64,000 nt of DNA from positions 1,202,334 through 1,266,333 of the forward strand of contig NZ_LR733304.1 of assembly GCF_902506105.1 (NCBI RefSeq). Reading direction: 5' to 3'. Source of the DNA: Aeromicrobium sp. 9AM. Its GTDB lineage: Bacteria > Actinomycetota > Actinomycetes > Propionibacteriales > Nocardioidaceae. The notes under the pieces are model-generated. The model did no database searches. It was not told where the DNA came from and saw only the letters and a program-made list of their open reading frames with translations. Of the stretch, positions 1 to 8,033 are shown piece by piece (the first letter of the stretch is position 1; the number at the start of each line of letters is the position of its first letter). The position numbers and the translations under genes were made by a program.

Positions 1-2
1 TC

Positions 3-155
3 GGCGACGACCACATCCAGGAGTCGTCGACGGGCCGGGTCAACCAGGAGTCGTGGACGCACGGCTCGAGCGAGTCGCGGCAGAAGTGGTTCCTCGCCGG
101 ATACAACGGCGGCACCGTCAACCAGTGCGACACGTTCAGCACCGACGACCTCTGA
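3..155 (+). CDS. Neutral zinc metallopeptidase, YpfJ family (3' end only)
   Basis: Only the last 50 codons are in the window, read in the frame of base 3 and ending at TGA 153-155. The peptide contains GDDHIQ, then [18 protein letters not shown] and a terminal CDTF motif. This matches the C-terminal signature of the YpfJ/KPN_00595 putative neutral zinc metallopeptidases, where [18 protein letters not shown] and C.TF occur in the same order. The HExxH zinc site would lie upstream, outside the window. The next gene starts 3 bases after the stop, so the two are probably cotranscribed. The physiological substrate of this family is not known to me. Confidence 0.85.
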   Translation, partial: GDDHIQESSTGRVNQESWTHGSSESRQKWFLAGYNGGTVNQCDTFSTDDL

Positions 156-157
156 CG

Positions 158-937
158 GTGTCCGATCGATCGGTGTCCGACCCTAGGCCCAGCTCCCGAC
201 GACTCACGGCGGAGATCTGGATCGTCCTGGGCCTGTCCCTGGGCGCTTCAGCGGTGTATGCCGTGGTCAGCCTCGCCGCCAAGCTGACCCAGCCCGGCGG
301 GCTCAGGAAGTCGACAGCGACGCTCAACGGCAACCAGAGCCCGCGTGAATGGCTCGACCTGACGTACCAGCTGCTGGGGATCGGGTTCGCGATCGTTCCC
401 GTGGCGCTGGCGATCTATCTGATGACGCTCGACAAGGACCAGCCGCCCGTACGCGAGCGGCTCGGGCTCGACAAGGGCGGCGTCTGGAACAACATCGTCT
501 GGGGTTCATTGCTGGCTGCGGTCATCGGGCTGCCCGGCATCGGCGTCTACTTCGCCGGTCGCGCCATGGGCATCACCGCCGAGATCGTCACCAGCCCGCT
601 CGACACGTACTGGTGGACCGTCCCGGTCCTGGTCCTGGCCGCGGTCAAGAACGCCGTCATCGAGGAGTTCATCGTCGTCGGCTACCTGACGAGCCGGCTC
701 CGGCAGCTCAGCTGGAGCTGGCCGAGGACGATCGTGGTGAGCGCCGCCCTGCGCGGCAGCTATCACCTCTACCAGGGCGTGGGCCAGGCGTTCGGCAACT
801 TCGTGATGGGGCTGGTCTTCGGCTACTGGTTCAGCCGGACCAAGCGAGTCATGCCGCTGGTCATCGCCCACACGATCCTCGACGTCATCTCCTTCGTCGG
901 CTACGGGTTCCTGCGCGACCACGTGAGCTGGCTGTGA
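158..937 (+). CDS. CPBP family intramembrane metalloprotease
   Basis: Integral membrane protein of about 259 residues with several hydrophobic segments, beginning near residue 20. Three family motifs are visible: IEEFIVVGYLTSRL (the Glu pair at residues 169-170), RGSYHLYQG and AHTILDVISF. These correspond to the EE, H and HxxxD/N metal-binding sites of the CPBP (CAAX protease/bacteriocin-processing) family. The Arg of the classical EExxxR is replaced by Val, a variant I associate with actinobacterial members. I chose GTG 158, just after the upstream stop. GTG 173 is possible, while longer starts would run back through the metallopeptidase gene. It sits 4 bases before hrpA. The substrate is unknown. 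Confidence 0.85.
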   Translation: MSDRSVSDPRPSSRRLTAEIWIVLGLSLGASAVYAVVSLAAKLTQPGGLRKSTATLNGNQSPREWLDLTYQLLGIGFAIVPVALAIYLMTLDKDQPPVRERLGLDKGGVWNNIVWGSLLAAVIGLPGIGVYFAGRAMGITAEIVTSPLDTYWWTVPVLVLAAVKNAVIEEFIVVGYLTSRLRQLSWSWPRTIVVSAALRGSYHLYQGVGQAFGNFVMGLVFGYWFSRTKRVMPLVIAHTILDVISFVGYGFLRDHVSWL

Positions 938-941
938 CCTC

Positions 942-3900
942 ATGAAGATTGTGTACGACGAGGCGCTGCCGATCACGGCGCGCCATGACGACATCGCTGC
1001 GGCGATCCGCGACCACCAGGTCGTGGTGGTGGCCGGCGAGACCGGATCGGGCAAGACCACGCAGCTGCCCAAGATCGCGTACGAGCTGGGCCGCCGCACC
1101 ATCGCGCACACGCAGCCTCGCCGCATCGCCGCGCGCTCGGTGGCCAAGCGCATCGCCGACGAGTGCGAGGTCGACCTGGGGGCCGAGGTCGGCTACGCCG
1201 TGCGGTTCGACGACCAGACGAGCGACGCCACGGCGATCCGGCTCGTCACCGACGGCTTGCTGCTCGCCGAGCTCCAGCGGGACCGCCGCCTGTCGCGCTA
1301 TGACACGATCATCATCGACGAGGCGCATGAGCGCTCGCTGTCGATCGACTTCCTGCTGGGCTATCTCAAGCAGCTGCTCCCCAGCCGGCCCGATCTCAAG
1401 GTCATCATCACCTCCGCGACGATCGACGTCGAACGCTTCGCGGAGATGTTCGACGCACCCGTCATCGAGGTCAGCGGACGTACGTATCCCGTCGAGGTCC
1501 GCTATCGCCCCCTCGCGGAGTCCGATGCCGCTGACATGCTCGACGGCATCGCCGACGCTGTCTCAGAACTCCCGCGTGACGGCGACATCCTGGTGTTCCT
1601 GTCCGGCGAGCGGGAGATCCGCGACGCAGCGGAGTTCCTGGCGGGCAAGAGGCTCCCCCACACCGAGATCCTCCCCCTCTACGGCCGTCTCGCCGCCGGC
1701 GACCAGCAGAAGATCTTCAGCGACCACACCGGCCGGCGCATCGTGCTCGCGACGAACGTCGCCGAGACCTCGCTCACCGTTCCCGGCATCCGTTTCGTGA
1801 TCGACCCCGGGTTCGCCCGGATCTCGCGGTTCAGCCAGCGGCTCAAGGTCCAGCGACTGCCGATCGAGCCGATCTCGCAGGCCAGCGCCGCGCAGCGCGC
1901 AGGACGCTGCGGTCGCGTGGCCGACGGCATCTGCATCCGCCTTTACTCCGAGGAGGACTTCGACGGACGCCCGGAGTTCACCGACCCGGAGATCCAGCGC
2001 ACCAACCTCGCGTCCGTGCTGCTGCAGATGGCCTCGCTCGACCTGGGCGACATCAAGGACTTCCCGTTCCTCGACCCGCCGGACTCGCGGGCGGTGACCG
2101 ACGGGCTCAACCTGCTGTACGAGCTGGGTGCGCTCGGGACGAAGCCGTCCGGCGGCCATCGGCTGACCACGATCGGCCGGTCGATGTCGACCCTGCCGAC
2201 CGACCCCCGCCTCGGCCGCATGCTCCTGGCCGCCGACCGGCTCGGCTGCCTCGCCGACGTCCTCGTGATCGTCTCCGCGATGTCGATCCAGGATCCCCGC
2301 GAGCGTCCGCTGGACCACCAGCAGGCGGCGGACGAGAAGCACCGCCGGTTCGTCGAGCCCGACTCGGACTTCCTGTCGTGGTTGACCCTGTGGAAGTACA
2401 TCCGTGAGCAGCGGGACAACCTCTCGAGCTCGGCGTTCCGGCGGATGTGCCGCGACGAGTACCTGCACTACCTGCGCATCCGGGAGTGGCACGACGTGCA
2501 CTCACAGCTGCGACGGACGGCCAAGGACCTCAAGCTCAAGCCCGGCAACCCCGGCGCCGATCCGGACCTGGTCCACCAGGCGCTGCTGACCGGTCTGCTG
2601 TCGCACGTCGGTCTTCGAGAGCTCGACGGCCGGGAGTTCCTCGGCGCCCGGCAGGCCAAGTTCATGATCTTCCCCGGCTCCGGCCTCGCCAAGAAGCCGC
2701 CACGGATGGCGATGGTCGGCGAGCTCGTCGAGACCAGCCGGCTGTGGGGGCGTACGGCGGCCAAGATCCAGCCGGAGTGGGTCGAGGAGGCCGGCGCGCA
2801 CCTGGTCAACCGTTCCTACAGCGAACCGCACTGGTCGCGAAAGCGCGGCGCGGTCATGGCCCGGGAGAAGGTCCTGCTCTACGGCATCCCGATCATCGCC
2901 GACCGTCTGGCGCAGTACGGCCGCGTGGATCCGGTCGTGTCGCGCGAGCTGTTCATCCGGCACGCCCTGGTGCAGGGCGAGTGGCGCACGCACCACAAGT
3001 TCTGGGCCCGCAACCAGGCGATGATCCAGCAGGTCGAGGAGCTCGAGGAACGGCTACGCCGCCGCGACCTTCGCGTCGACGACGAGACGCTCTTCGCGTT
3101 CTACGACGAGCGGGTTCCCGAGGACGTCGTCTCGACCCGCCACTTCGACTCGTGGTGGAAAAGGACGCGGGTCGACCAGCCGGACCTCCTGACGTTCGAC
3201 CCCGCGATGCTCGGCCGCAGCACCGATGACGCCGACGAGGAGTTCCCGCGCGAGTGGCACTCCGACGGCGAGGCATACCCGCTGACGTACGCGTTCGAGC
3301 CCGGCATGGAGGACGACGGCGTCACGATCGACCTGCCGATCGACCGGCTGCTGACCGTCGATGACCGGGCGTTCGACTGGCACGTGCCGGGGCACCGGGT
3401 CGAGCTGGTGACCGAGCTGATCCGTTCGCTGCCCAAGGCGTTGCGACGGGAGTTCGTACCGGCCGGCCAGTTCGCCCCTCGCCTGGTCGAGGCGATGGAT
3501 GCCGATGCTTCCGACCTGAGCGAAGAGCTCGCGCGCCAGATGCGGCTTCTCAACGGCACGGTCGTACGCCCGGAGGACTTCGACTTCACGGCGCTCCCCG
3601 GACACCTGCGGGTGACGTTCCGCGTCGTCGAGAACGGCGTCGAGCTGTCCCGCGGCAAGGACCTGAGGGTATTGCGCAGCGAGCTCGCGACCCACGTACG
3701 GGCGGACCTGACGAAGGCGGCCCGGCAGGAGGAGCGCTCAGGACTGCTCGCGTGGACGGTCGGCGACATCGACCGGACGATCTCGGCCGGCCAGGTCACG
3801 GGCTACCCAGCGCTGGTCGACGAGGGCGCATCGGTCGCCCTCCGGGTGCTGGACTCCCCCGCCGAGCAGGCTGCGGCGATGCGGCGCGGCCAGGCCCGGC

Positions 3901-4541
3901 TGCTGTCGTTCGCGCTCGCGACACCGGTCCCGCAGCTCGGCCGGTCGCTCGACCTGCGCGCGAAGCTGCTGCTGTCGACCGGCCCGCACAAGGACGCTGC
4001 CGCCGTGATCGAGGAGTGCTGGCTGGCGGCGCTCGAGGAGCTGCTCGTACGCCACGGTGGTCCGGCGTGGACCGAGGAGTCGTTCGACGCCCTCCGCGAG
4101 ACCGTACGCGCCGAGGCGTACGACGAGACCGAGCGCGCCGTGCGCACCGTCCTCGACGTGCTGAGCGCCCTCGGCGAGGTCGTGCCGACCCCGGCCACCG
4201 AGGCCGGCGAGGACGTCCGCGTGCAGCTGTCGTGGCTCGTCTACCCCGGGTTCATCCGCGACGCCGGGGTGACGCAGCTGCGCCGCCTGCCGTTGTACCT
4301 GCAGGCGGCGCGGCGCCGGCTCGATGCGCCGCTCACCGACGACCTGCTGGCGACGCAGGAGCTCGAGGCGCGGTTCCACGAACGTACTGCTGACCTCTCG
4401 GTCTGGGCGCGCCTGTCCCCCGACGTCCAGCACGTGCGCTGGGCGCTGGAGGAGCTGCGGCTCAGCCTGCTGGCGCAGAACCTGCGGACGGCGTTCCCGG
4501 TGTCCGTCAAACGGGTGACGGCGCTGGTCGACGCGCTCTGA
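942..4541 (+). CDS. hrpA: ATP-dependent RNA helicase HrpA (DEAH box)
   Basis: Protein of 1199 residues, close to the roughly 1300 of E. coli HrpA. The Walker A motif GETGSGKTT is at residues 32-40 and DEAH at 126-129, followed by SAT and a QRAGRCGR motif VI. Helicase, HA2 and OB-fold regions come next, then the long C-terminal region (DUF3418) that marks HrpA-type helicases. HrpA family proteins unwind RNA and have been linked to mRNA processing and rescue of stalled or collided ribosomes. The ATG at 942 lies 4 bases after the CPBP gene. The protein begins almost directly with the helicase core, so the N-terminal extension of some homologues is missing. Confidence 0.95.
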   Translation: MKIVYDEALPITARHDDIAAAIRDHQVVVVAGETGSGKTTQLPKIAYELGRRTIAHTQPRRIAARSVAKRIADECEVDLGAEVGYAVRFDDQTSDATAIRLVTDGLLLAELQRDRRLSRYDTIIIDEAHERSLSIDFLLGYLKQLLPSRPDLKVIITSATIDVERFAEMFDAPVIEVSGRTYPVEVRYRPLAESDAADMLDGIADAVSELPRDGDILVFLSGEREIRDAAEFLAGKRLPHTEILPLYGRLAAGDQQKIFSDHTGRRIVLATNVAETSLTVPGIRFVIDPGFARISRFSQRLKVQRLPIEPISQASAAQRAGRCGRVADGICIRLYSEEDFDGRPEFTDPEIQRTNLASVLLQMASLDLGDIKDFPFLDPPDSRAVTDGLNLLYELGALGTKPSGGHRLTTIGRSMSTLPTDPRLGRMLLAADRLGCLADVLVIVSAMSIQDPRERPLDHQQAADEKHRRFVEPDSDFLSWLTLWKYIREQRDNLSSSAFRRMCRDEYLHYLRIREWHDVHSQLRRTAKDLKLKPGNPGADPDLVHQALLTGLLSHVGLRELDGREFLGARQAKFMIFPGSGLAKKPPRMAMVGELVETSRLWGRTAAKIQPEWVEEAGAHLVNRSYSEPHWSRKRGAVMAREKVLLYGIPIIADRLAQYGRVDPVVSRELFIRHALVQGEWRTHHKFWARNQAMIQQVEELEERLRRRDLRVDDETLFAFYDERVPEDVVSTRHFDSWWKRTRVDQPDLLTFDPAMLGRSTDDADEEFPREWHSDGEAYPLTYAFEPGMEDDGVTIDLPIDRLLTVDDRAFDWHVPGHRVELVTELIRSLPKALRREFVPAGQFAPRLVEAMDADASDLSEELARQMRLLNGTVVRPEDFDFTALPGHLRVTFRVVENGVELSRGKDLRVLRSELATHVRADLTKAARQEERSGLLAWTVGDIDRTISAGQVTGYPALVDEGASVALRVLDSPAEQAAAMRRGQARLLSFALATPVPQLGRSLDLRAKLLLSTGPHKDAAAVIEECWLAALEELLVRHGGPAWTEESFDALRETVRAEAYDETERAVRTVLDVLSALGEVVPTPATEAGEDVRVQLSWLVYPGFIRDAGVTQLRRLPLYLQAARRRLDAPLTDDLLATQELEARFHERTADLSVWARLSPDVQHVRWALEELRLSLLAQNLRTAFPVSVKRVTALVDAL

Positions 4542-4544
4542 GCG

Positions 4545-4904
4545 TCAGACGCCCAGGAGATCGATCACGAACACGAGGGTCTTGCCCGAGAGGCGATGGC
4601 CGCCACCGGCCGGACCGTAGGCGAGCTCCGGCGGGCACACCAGCTGGCGCCGGCCGCCGACCTTCATGCCCGGGATGCCCTGCTGCCACGCGGCGATGAG
4701 CTGCGGGAGGGGGAACTTCGCGGACTGGCCGCGGTCCCACGACGAGTCGAACTGCTCGCCGGTGTCGAACTCGACGCCGACGTAGTGCACGTCGACGAGT
4801 CCGCCGGGCACTGCCTCGGGTCCGTCGCCGACGATGATGTCCTTGATCTGGAGCTCGGTGGGCGCAGGTCCCTCGATGAAGTCAACTTCAGGCTTTTCAG
4901 TCAT
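4545..4904 (-). CDS. FKBP-type peptidyl-prolyl cis-trans isomerase
   Basis: Cytoplasmic protein of 119 residues with a single FKBP fold. Visible family landmarks include VHYVGVEFDTGEQFDSSW, the central PQLIAAWQQGIPGMKVGGRR stretch and PPELAYG, ending with LVFVIDLLGV. It catalyses cis-trans isomerisation of X-Pro bonds during protein folding. I placed the start at ATG 4904 (MTEKPEVDF), because the longer reading adds 18 unlike residues running into the divergent promoter. No signal peptide is visible. The gene ends 3 bases from the convergent hrpA stop. It diverges from the alcohol dehydrogenase gene across only 43 bases. Confidence 0.9.
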   Translation of the reverse strand: MTEKPEVDFIEGPAPTELQIKDIIVGDGPEAVPGGLVDVHYVGVEFDTGEQFDSSWDRGQSAKFPLPQLIAAWQQGIPGMKVGGRRQLVCPPELAYGPAGGGHRLSGKTLVFVIDLLGV

Positions 4905-4947
4905 GCGCACGATCCTGTCACATGGACTCGGCTGCCAGAATGGCCAC

Positions 4948-5991
4948 ATGCGCGCCACAGTCCTCCACGCCCCTCATGACATCCGCCTCGACGACGTGCC
5001 TGCTCCGCAGCTCCATGACGACGGAGACGCCATCGTGCGCGTCGTGGCGGCGTGCGTCTGCGGTTCCGACCTCTGGCCCTATCGCGGCATCAACGAGATC
5101 AGCGGGCCCATGCGCATCGGCCACGAGTTCGTCGGCGTCGTCGAGCAGGTCGGCGCCGGCGTCTCGTCGCTGAGCGAGGGCGACTTCGTCATCGCGCCGT
5201 TCATGTACTCCGACAACACCTGCAAGCTCTGTGAGCGCGGCATACACACGTCGTGCACGAGCGGCGGGTTCTGGGGTGTCGACGACCGTCAGGGTCGGCC
5301 GGTCGACGGCGGGCAGGGTGAGCTCGTACGCGTGCCGCTAGCGGATGGCACCCTCGTGGCCACGGCGCAGCCTGACGAGGCCATGGTGCCGCACCTCCTC
5401 ACACTGTCCGACGTCTTCCCCACCGGGCACCACGCGGCGATGCTCGCGGGCGTCCAGCCCGGCAGCACGGTCGCGGTCGTCGGAGACGGCGCCGTCGGTC
5501 TCTCGGCCGTGCTCGCGGCCAAGCGCCTGGGTGCGGGGCGCATCGTCGCGATGTCGCGCCACGAGGACCGCCAGCAGCTGGCCCGGGAGTTCGGTGCCGA
5601 CGAGATCGTCGCGACGCGCGGCAAGGAGGGTGCGGCCGAGGTCCGGGAGATGCTCGACGGCATCGGCGCGGACCACGTGCTCGAGTGCGTCGGCACGGAG
5701 CAGAGCATGGCGCAGGCCATGCAGTGCGCCAGGCCCGGCGGCCGGATCGGGTTCGTCGGCGTGCCTCACGGCGTCGAGGTCGACGTCCGCGGCATGTTCT
5801 ATCGCAACCTCGGCATCGCCGGCGGTGTCGCACCCGCACGCGCCTACATCGAGGAGCTGCTGCCCGACGTGCTGTCCGGCGCGGTGTCCCCCGGTCGCGT
5901 GTTCGACCGGACGCTGCCGCTCGACCAGGTCGCCGACGGCTACCGCGCGATGGACGAGCGTACGGCCATCAAGTCGCTGCTGACGCTCTGA
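4948..5991 (+). CDS. Zinc-dependent alcohol dehydrogenase family protein
   Basis: Medium-chain dehydrogenase/reductase of 347 residues. The catalytic zinc ligands are visible as CGSD (Cys38) and GHE (His59-Glu60). The structural zinc site is the Cys cluster CKLCERGIHTSC. The Rossmann motif VVGDGAVGLSAVLAAKRLGA binds the nicotinamide cofactor. The family oxidises alcohols or reduces aldehydes with NAD(P); the substrate cannot be read from the sequence. The start is ATG 4948, which gives the standard N-terminus MRATVLHAPHDIRLDDVP. The 3' end overlaps the convergent DUF952 gene by 23 bases. Confidence 0.9.
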   Translation: MRATVLHAPHDIRLDDVPAPQLHDDGDAIVRVVAACVCGSDLWPYRGINEISGPMRIGHEFVGVVEQVGAGVSSLSEGDFVIAPFMYSDNTCKLCERGIHTSCTSGGFWGVDDRQGRPVDGGQGELVRVPLADGTLVATAQPDEAMVPHLLTLSDVFPTGHHAAMLAGVQPGSTVAVVGDGAVGLSAVLAAKRLGAGRIVAMSRHEDRQQLAREFGADEIVATRGKEGAAEVREMLDGIGADHVLECVGTEQSMAQAMQCARPGGRIGFVGVPHGVEVDVRGMFYRNLGIAGGVAPARAYIEELLPDVLSGAVSPGRVFDRTLPLDQVADGYRAMDERTAIKSLLTL

Positions 5992-6298
5992 ACGGTTCCG
6001 CCGACACCACGGCGTCGACGTTGAGCGGCCCGTAGATGTGCGGGAACGGCAGCGGCTGGCCCTCGACCGGGTCGAGCTGCCACGGCGACGTCAGCAGGTC
6101 GGTGTCGATCGTCAGCAGCCGCAGCGGCGCGATGACGTGGCCGTAGAACCGCTCGTGCACTCCGGCTACCTGCGACGCCTGCGAGCAGTGGATGAAGCCC
6201 ACGTCGGCAAGGTCCAGCCCGAGCGTGGAGACGGTGTACGTGCCGGCGTCGACCGCGGCGGTCCAGGCCTCTTCGGTGGCGAGGTGGAAGATCCTCAC
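5969..6298 (-). CDS. DUF952 domain-containing protein
   Basis: Small protein of 109 residues covering one whole DUF952 domain. Recognisable parts are FHLATEEAW near the N-terminus, GFIHCSQASQV in the middle and FPHIYGPLN near the end. The family's biochemical role is not established. It starts at GTG 6298, overlapping the marR stop (GTGA), so the two are translationally coupled. The 3' end runs 23 bases into the convergent dehydrogenase gene. Confidence 0.85.
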   Translation of the reverse strand: MRIFHLATEEAWTAAVDAGTYTVSTLGLDLADVGFIHCSQASQVAGVHERFYGHVIAPLRLLTIDTDLLTSPWQLDPVEGQPLPFPHIYGPLNVDAVVSAEPFRASAAT

Positions 6299-6744
6299 GG
6301 GATCTGTTCGGCGGCGTCGTTGAGCCGCGCCAGGCTGCGGGCGAACGTGCTGACCTCGTCCGCCTCCCAGTCGGACAGGATCGCCGAGAATCGCTGGTGG
6401 CTGCGGCTGCGGTAGGCCTCGAGCTTGGCTCGCGCGTCAGGCTGGGCAACCAGCAGCTGGGCGCGGCCGTCGTCAGGATCCGGGATGCGCGAGACCAGAC
6501 CGAGCTTCTCCAGCGACGCGATCGCCCGGCTGGCGGTCGACTTGTGCACCCCGAGGCCTTCGGCAAGCTCGGAACCCCGGATGCCGTCAGGCGCGTCGCA
6601 GATGGCGATCAGGAACAGGAACGTCCCGTAGTCCAAGGACGGGTGGATCTCCGGGAGCTGGCGGAGCGAGCGGGCGCGTACCCGCCGCACGAACCTGGTC
6701 AGCTCGTACTCGACGTCCAGATCGTTGGGAAGATCGCTGCTCAT
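6295..6744 (-). CDS. MarR family transcriptional regulator
   Basis: Winged-helix DNA-binding protein of 149 residues. The recognition region reads GSELAEGLGVHKSTASRAIASLEKLGLVSR, followed by the wing DPDDGRAQLL, a typical MarR layout with flanking dimerisation helices. I chose ATG 6744 (MSSDLPND). A -10-like TAGGGT lies seven bases upstream, which fits a leaderless mRNA and excludes the longer start at 6765. It is coupled to the DUF952 gene downstream. The target genes and ligand are unknown; a role in autoregulation would be typical. Confidence 0.85.
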   Translation of the reverse strand: MSSDLPNDLDVEYELTRFVRRVRARSLRQLPEIHPSLDYGTFLFLIAICDAPDGIRGSELAEGLGVHKSTASRAIASLEKLGLVSRIPDPDDGRAQLLVAQPDARAKLEAYRSRSHQRFSAILSDWEADEVSTFARSLARLNDAAEQIP

Positions 6745-6751
6745 GCACTCG

Positions 6752-6757
6752 ACCCTA
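6752..6757 (-). promoter_or_regulatory. -10 element TAGGGT of marR (leaderless)
   Basis: On the minus strand TAGGGT is followed by seven bases and then the marR ATG (6744), which puts the predicted transcription start at the start codon. No convincing -35 is seen. Confidence 0.5.
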
Positions 6758-6759
6758 TA

Positions 6760-6791
6760 GAACATCCCGCCACCGGAGTGACGGGATGTTC
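6760..6791 (-). terminator. Hairpin terminator after the acyl-CoA dehydrogenase pair
   Basis: Perfect 10-base inverted repeat GAACATCCCG / CGGGATGTTC, with an inner CAC/GTG pairing across one mismatch and a four-base CGGA loop. It begins 8 bases after the dehydrogenase stop codon and ends before the marR -10 box. It probably ends the upstream transcript. There is no U-tract, as is common in high-GC genomes, so an operator role cannot be excluded. Confidence 0.65.
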
Positions 6792-6798
6792 CAACAGG

Positions 6799-8019
6799 TC
6801 AGCGAAGCTCGGACGACGTGAGGTTGAGCAGACGGCGGGCCACGATGAGCTGCTGGATCTGCTGCGTGCCCTCGAAGATGTCGAGGATCTTGGAATCCCT
6901 GGCCCACTTCTCGACCAGCTCGGTCTCGCTGTAGCCCAACGTGCCGGCGAGCTCGACGCAGCGCAGCGTGATCTGGTTGCCCACGCGACCGGCCTTCGCC
7001 TTGGCCATCGAGGCCTCCATCGAGTTGGGCTTGCGGTTGTCGGCCAGCCACGCCGCCTGGATGGTCAGCAGCAGCGCGGCCTCCCAGTCGGCCTCCATCG
7101 CGATGAAGGTCGCGGCGGCGTACGACTGTGCCTGCGCGGGGCGGTCGTAGTCGATGACGACGCCGGCCTCCTCCAGGAGGCGCCGAGTGTCCTCGAGTGC
7201 CGCCCGTGCGCAGCCCACGGCCATGCCCGCAACGAGCGGCCGCGTGTTGTCGAAGGTCGCCATGGCGCCGGCGAAGCCCTGCTTGGTGTCGATCTCGGGG
7301 TTGCCGAGCAGGTTCTCCGCGGGCACACGGCAGTTGTCGAGCACGATGACCGCGGTGTCGGACGAGCGGATGCCGAGCTTGTGCTCGAGCCGCTCGACCC
7401 GGATGCCGGGCAGGCTCTTGGGAACCAGGAACGACTTGATGGCGGCTCGGCCGAGGCCCTTGTCGAGCGTCGCCCACACGACGACGGAGTCGGCGCGATC
7501 GCCGGCCGTCACGAAGATCTTCTCGCCGTTGAGGATGTAGGCGTCGCCGTCCTTGACCGCCGTCGTGGTGATCGCGGCCGAGTCGGAGCCGAAGCTGGGC
7601 TCGGTGATCGCCATCGCCGCCCACGTGCCCTTGAAGCGCTCGAGCTGCTCCTCGTTGGCCACCGAGGCGATCGCGGAGTTGCCGAGGCCCTGACGCGGCA
7701 TCGACAGCAGCAGGCCCACGTCGGCCCAGCACATCTCGATGATCGAGAGCACGGACGACATGTTGGTGCCGTTCTTGACCTTGCCCTTGCCGGCATCCTC
7801 GTCGGACTCGTCACGGCGTACGCCGGCCGCACCGGCGCCCTGGCCCTGTCCGGAGTCGCCCATGCCGTCGACGAGCGAGGCGAGGAGGTCGAGCTCCTTG
7901 GGGTACGCGTGCTCCGCGAGGTCGTACTTGCGGGAGTTGGCGCGCAGGAACTCCTCGGCGACCTGATGGGCCTGCTTGATGAACGGGCGGAACTTGCGGG
8001 GGGTCTCGAGATTGATCAT
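6799..8019 (-). CDS. Acyl-CoA dehydrogenase family protein (downstream member of a pair)
   Basis: Flavoprotein of 406 residues. The core shows AITEPSFGSDSAAI (the FAD/substrate signature region), the N-x-x-K-x-F-V-T motif in LNGEKIFVTAGDRAD, and LDIFEGTQQIQQLIVARRLL with the Glu that normally acts as catalytic base. Residues near 75-108 form a polar Gly/Asp/Lys-rich insertion not usual for the family. It would oxidise an acyl-CoA at the alpha-beta bond and pass electrons to ETF. The start is ATG 8019 (MINLETPRKFRPF). It lies 14 bases downstream of a second acyl-CoA dehydrogenase gene, suggesting an operon and possibly a mixed complex. The substrate is unknown. Confidence 0.9.
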   Translation of the reverse strand: MINLETPRKFRPFIKQAHQVAEEFLRANSRKYDLAEHAYPKELDLLASLVDGMGDSGQGQGAGAAGVRRDESDEDAGKGKVKNGTNMSSVLSIIEMCWADVGLLLSMPRQGLGNSAIASVANEEQLERFKGTWAAMAITEPSFGSDSAAITTTAVKDGDAYILNGEKIFVTAGDRADSVVVWATLDKGLGRAAIKSFLVPKSLPGIRVERLEHKLGIRSSDTAVIVLDNCRVPAENLLGNPEIDTKQGFAGAMATFDNTRPLVAGMAVGCARAALEDTRRLLEEAGVVIDYDRPAQAQSYAAATFIAMEADWEAALLLTIQAAWLADNRKPNSMEASMAKAKAGRVGNQITLRCVELAGTLGYSETELVEKWARDSKILDIFEGTQQIQQLIVARRLLNLTSSELR

Positions 8020-8033
8020 GAGTGATTCCGTCC

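Noticed and set aside
6397..8025. A 542-codon plus-strand frame opposite the acyl-CoA dehydrogenase gene
   Set aside because: Shadow of the minus-strand enzyme, with no domain and no ribosome binding site.
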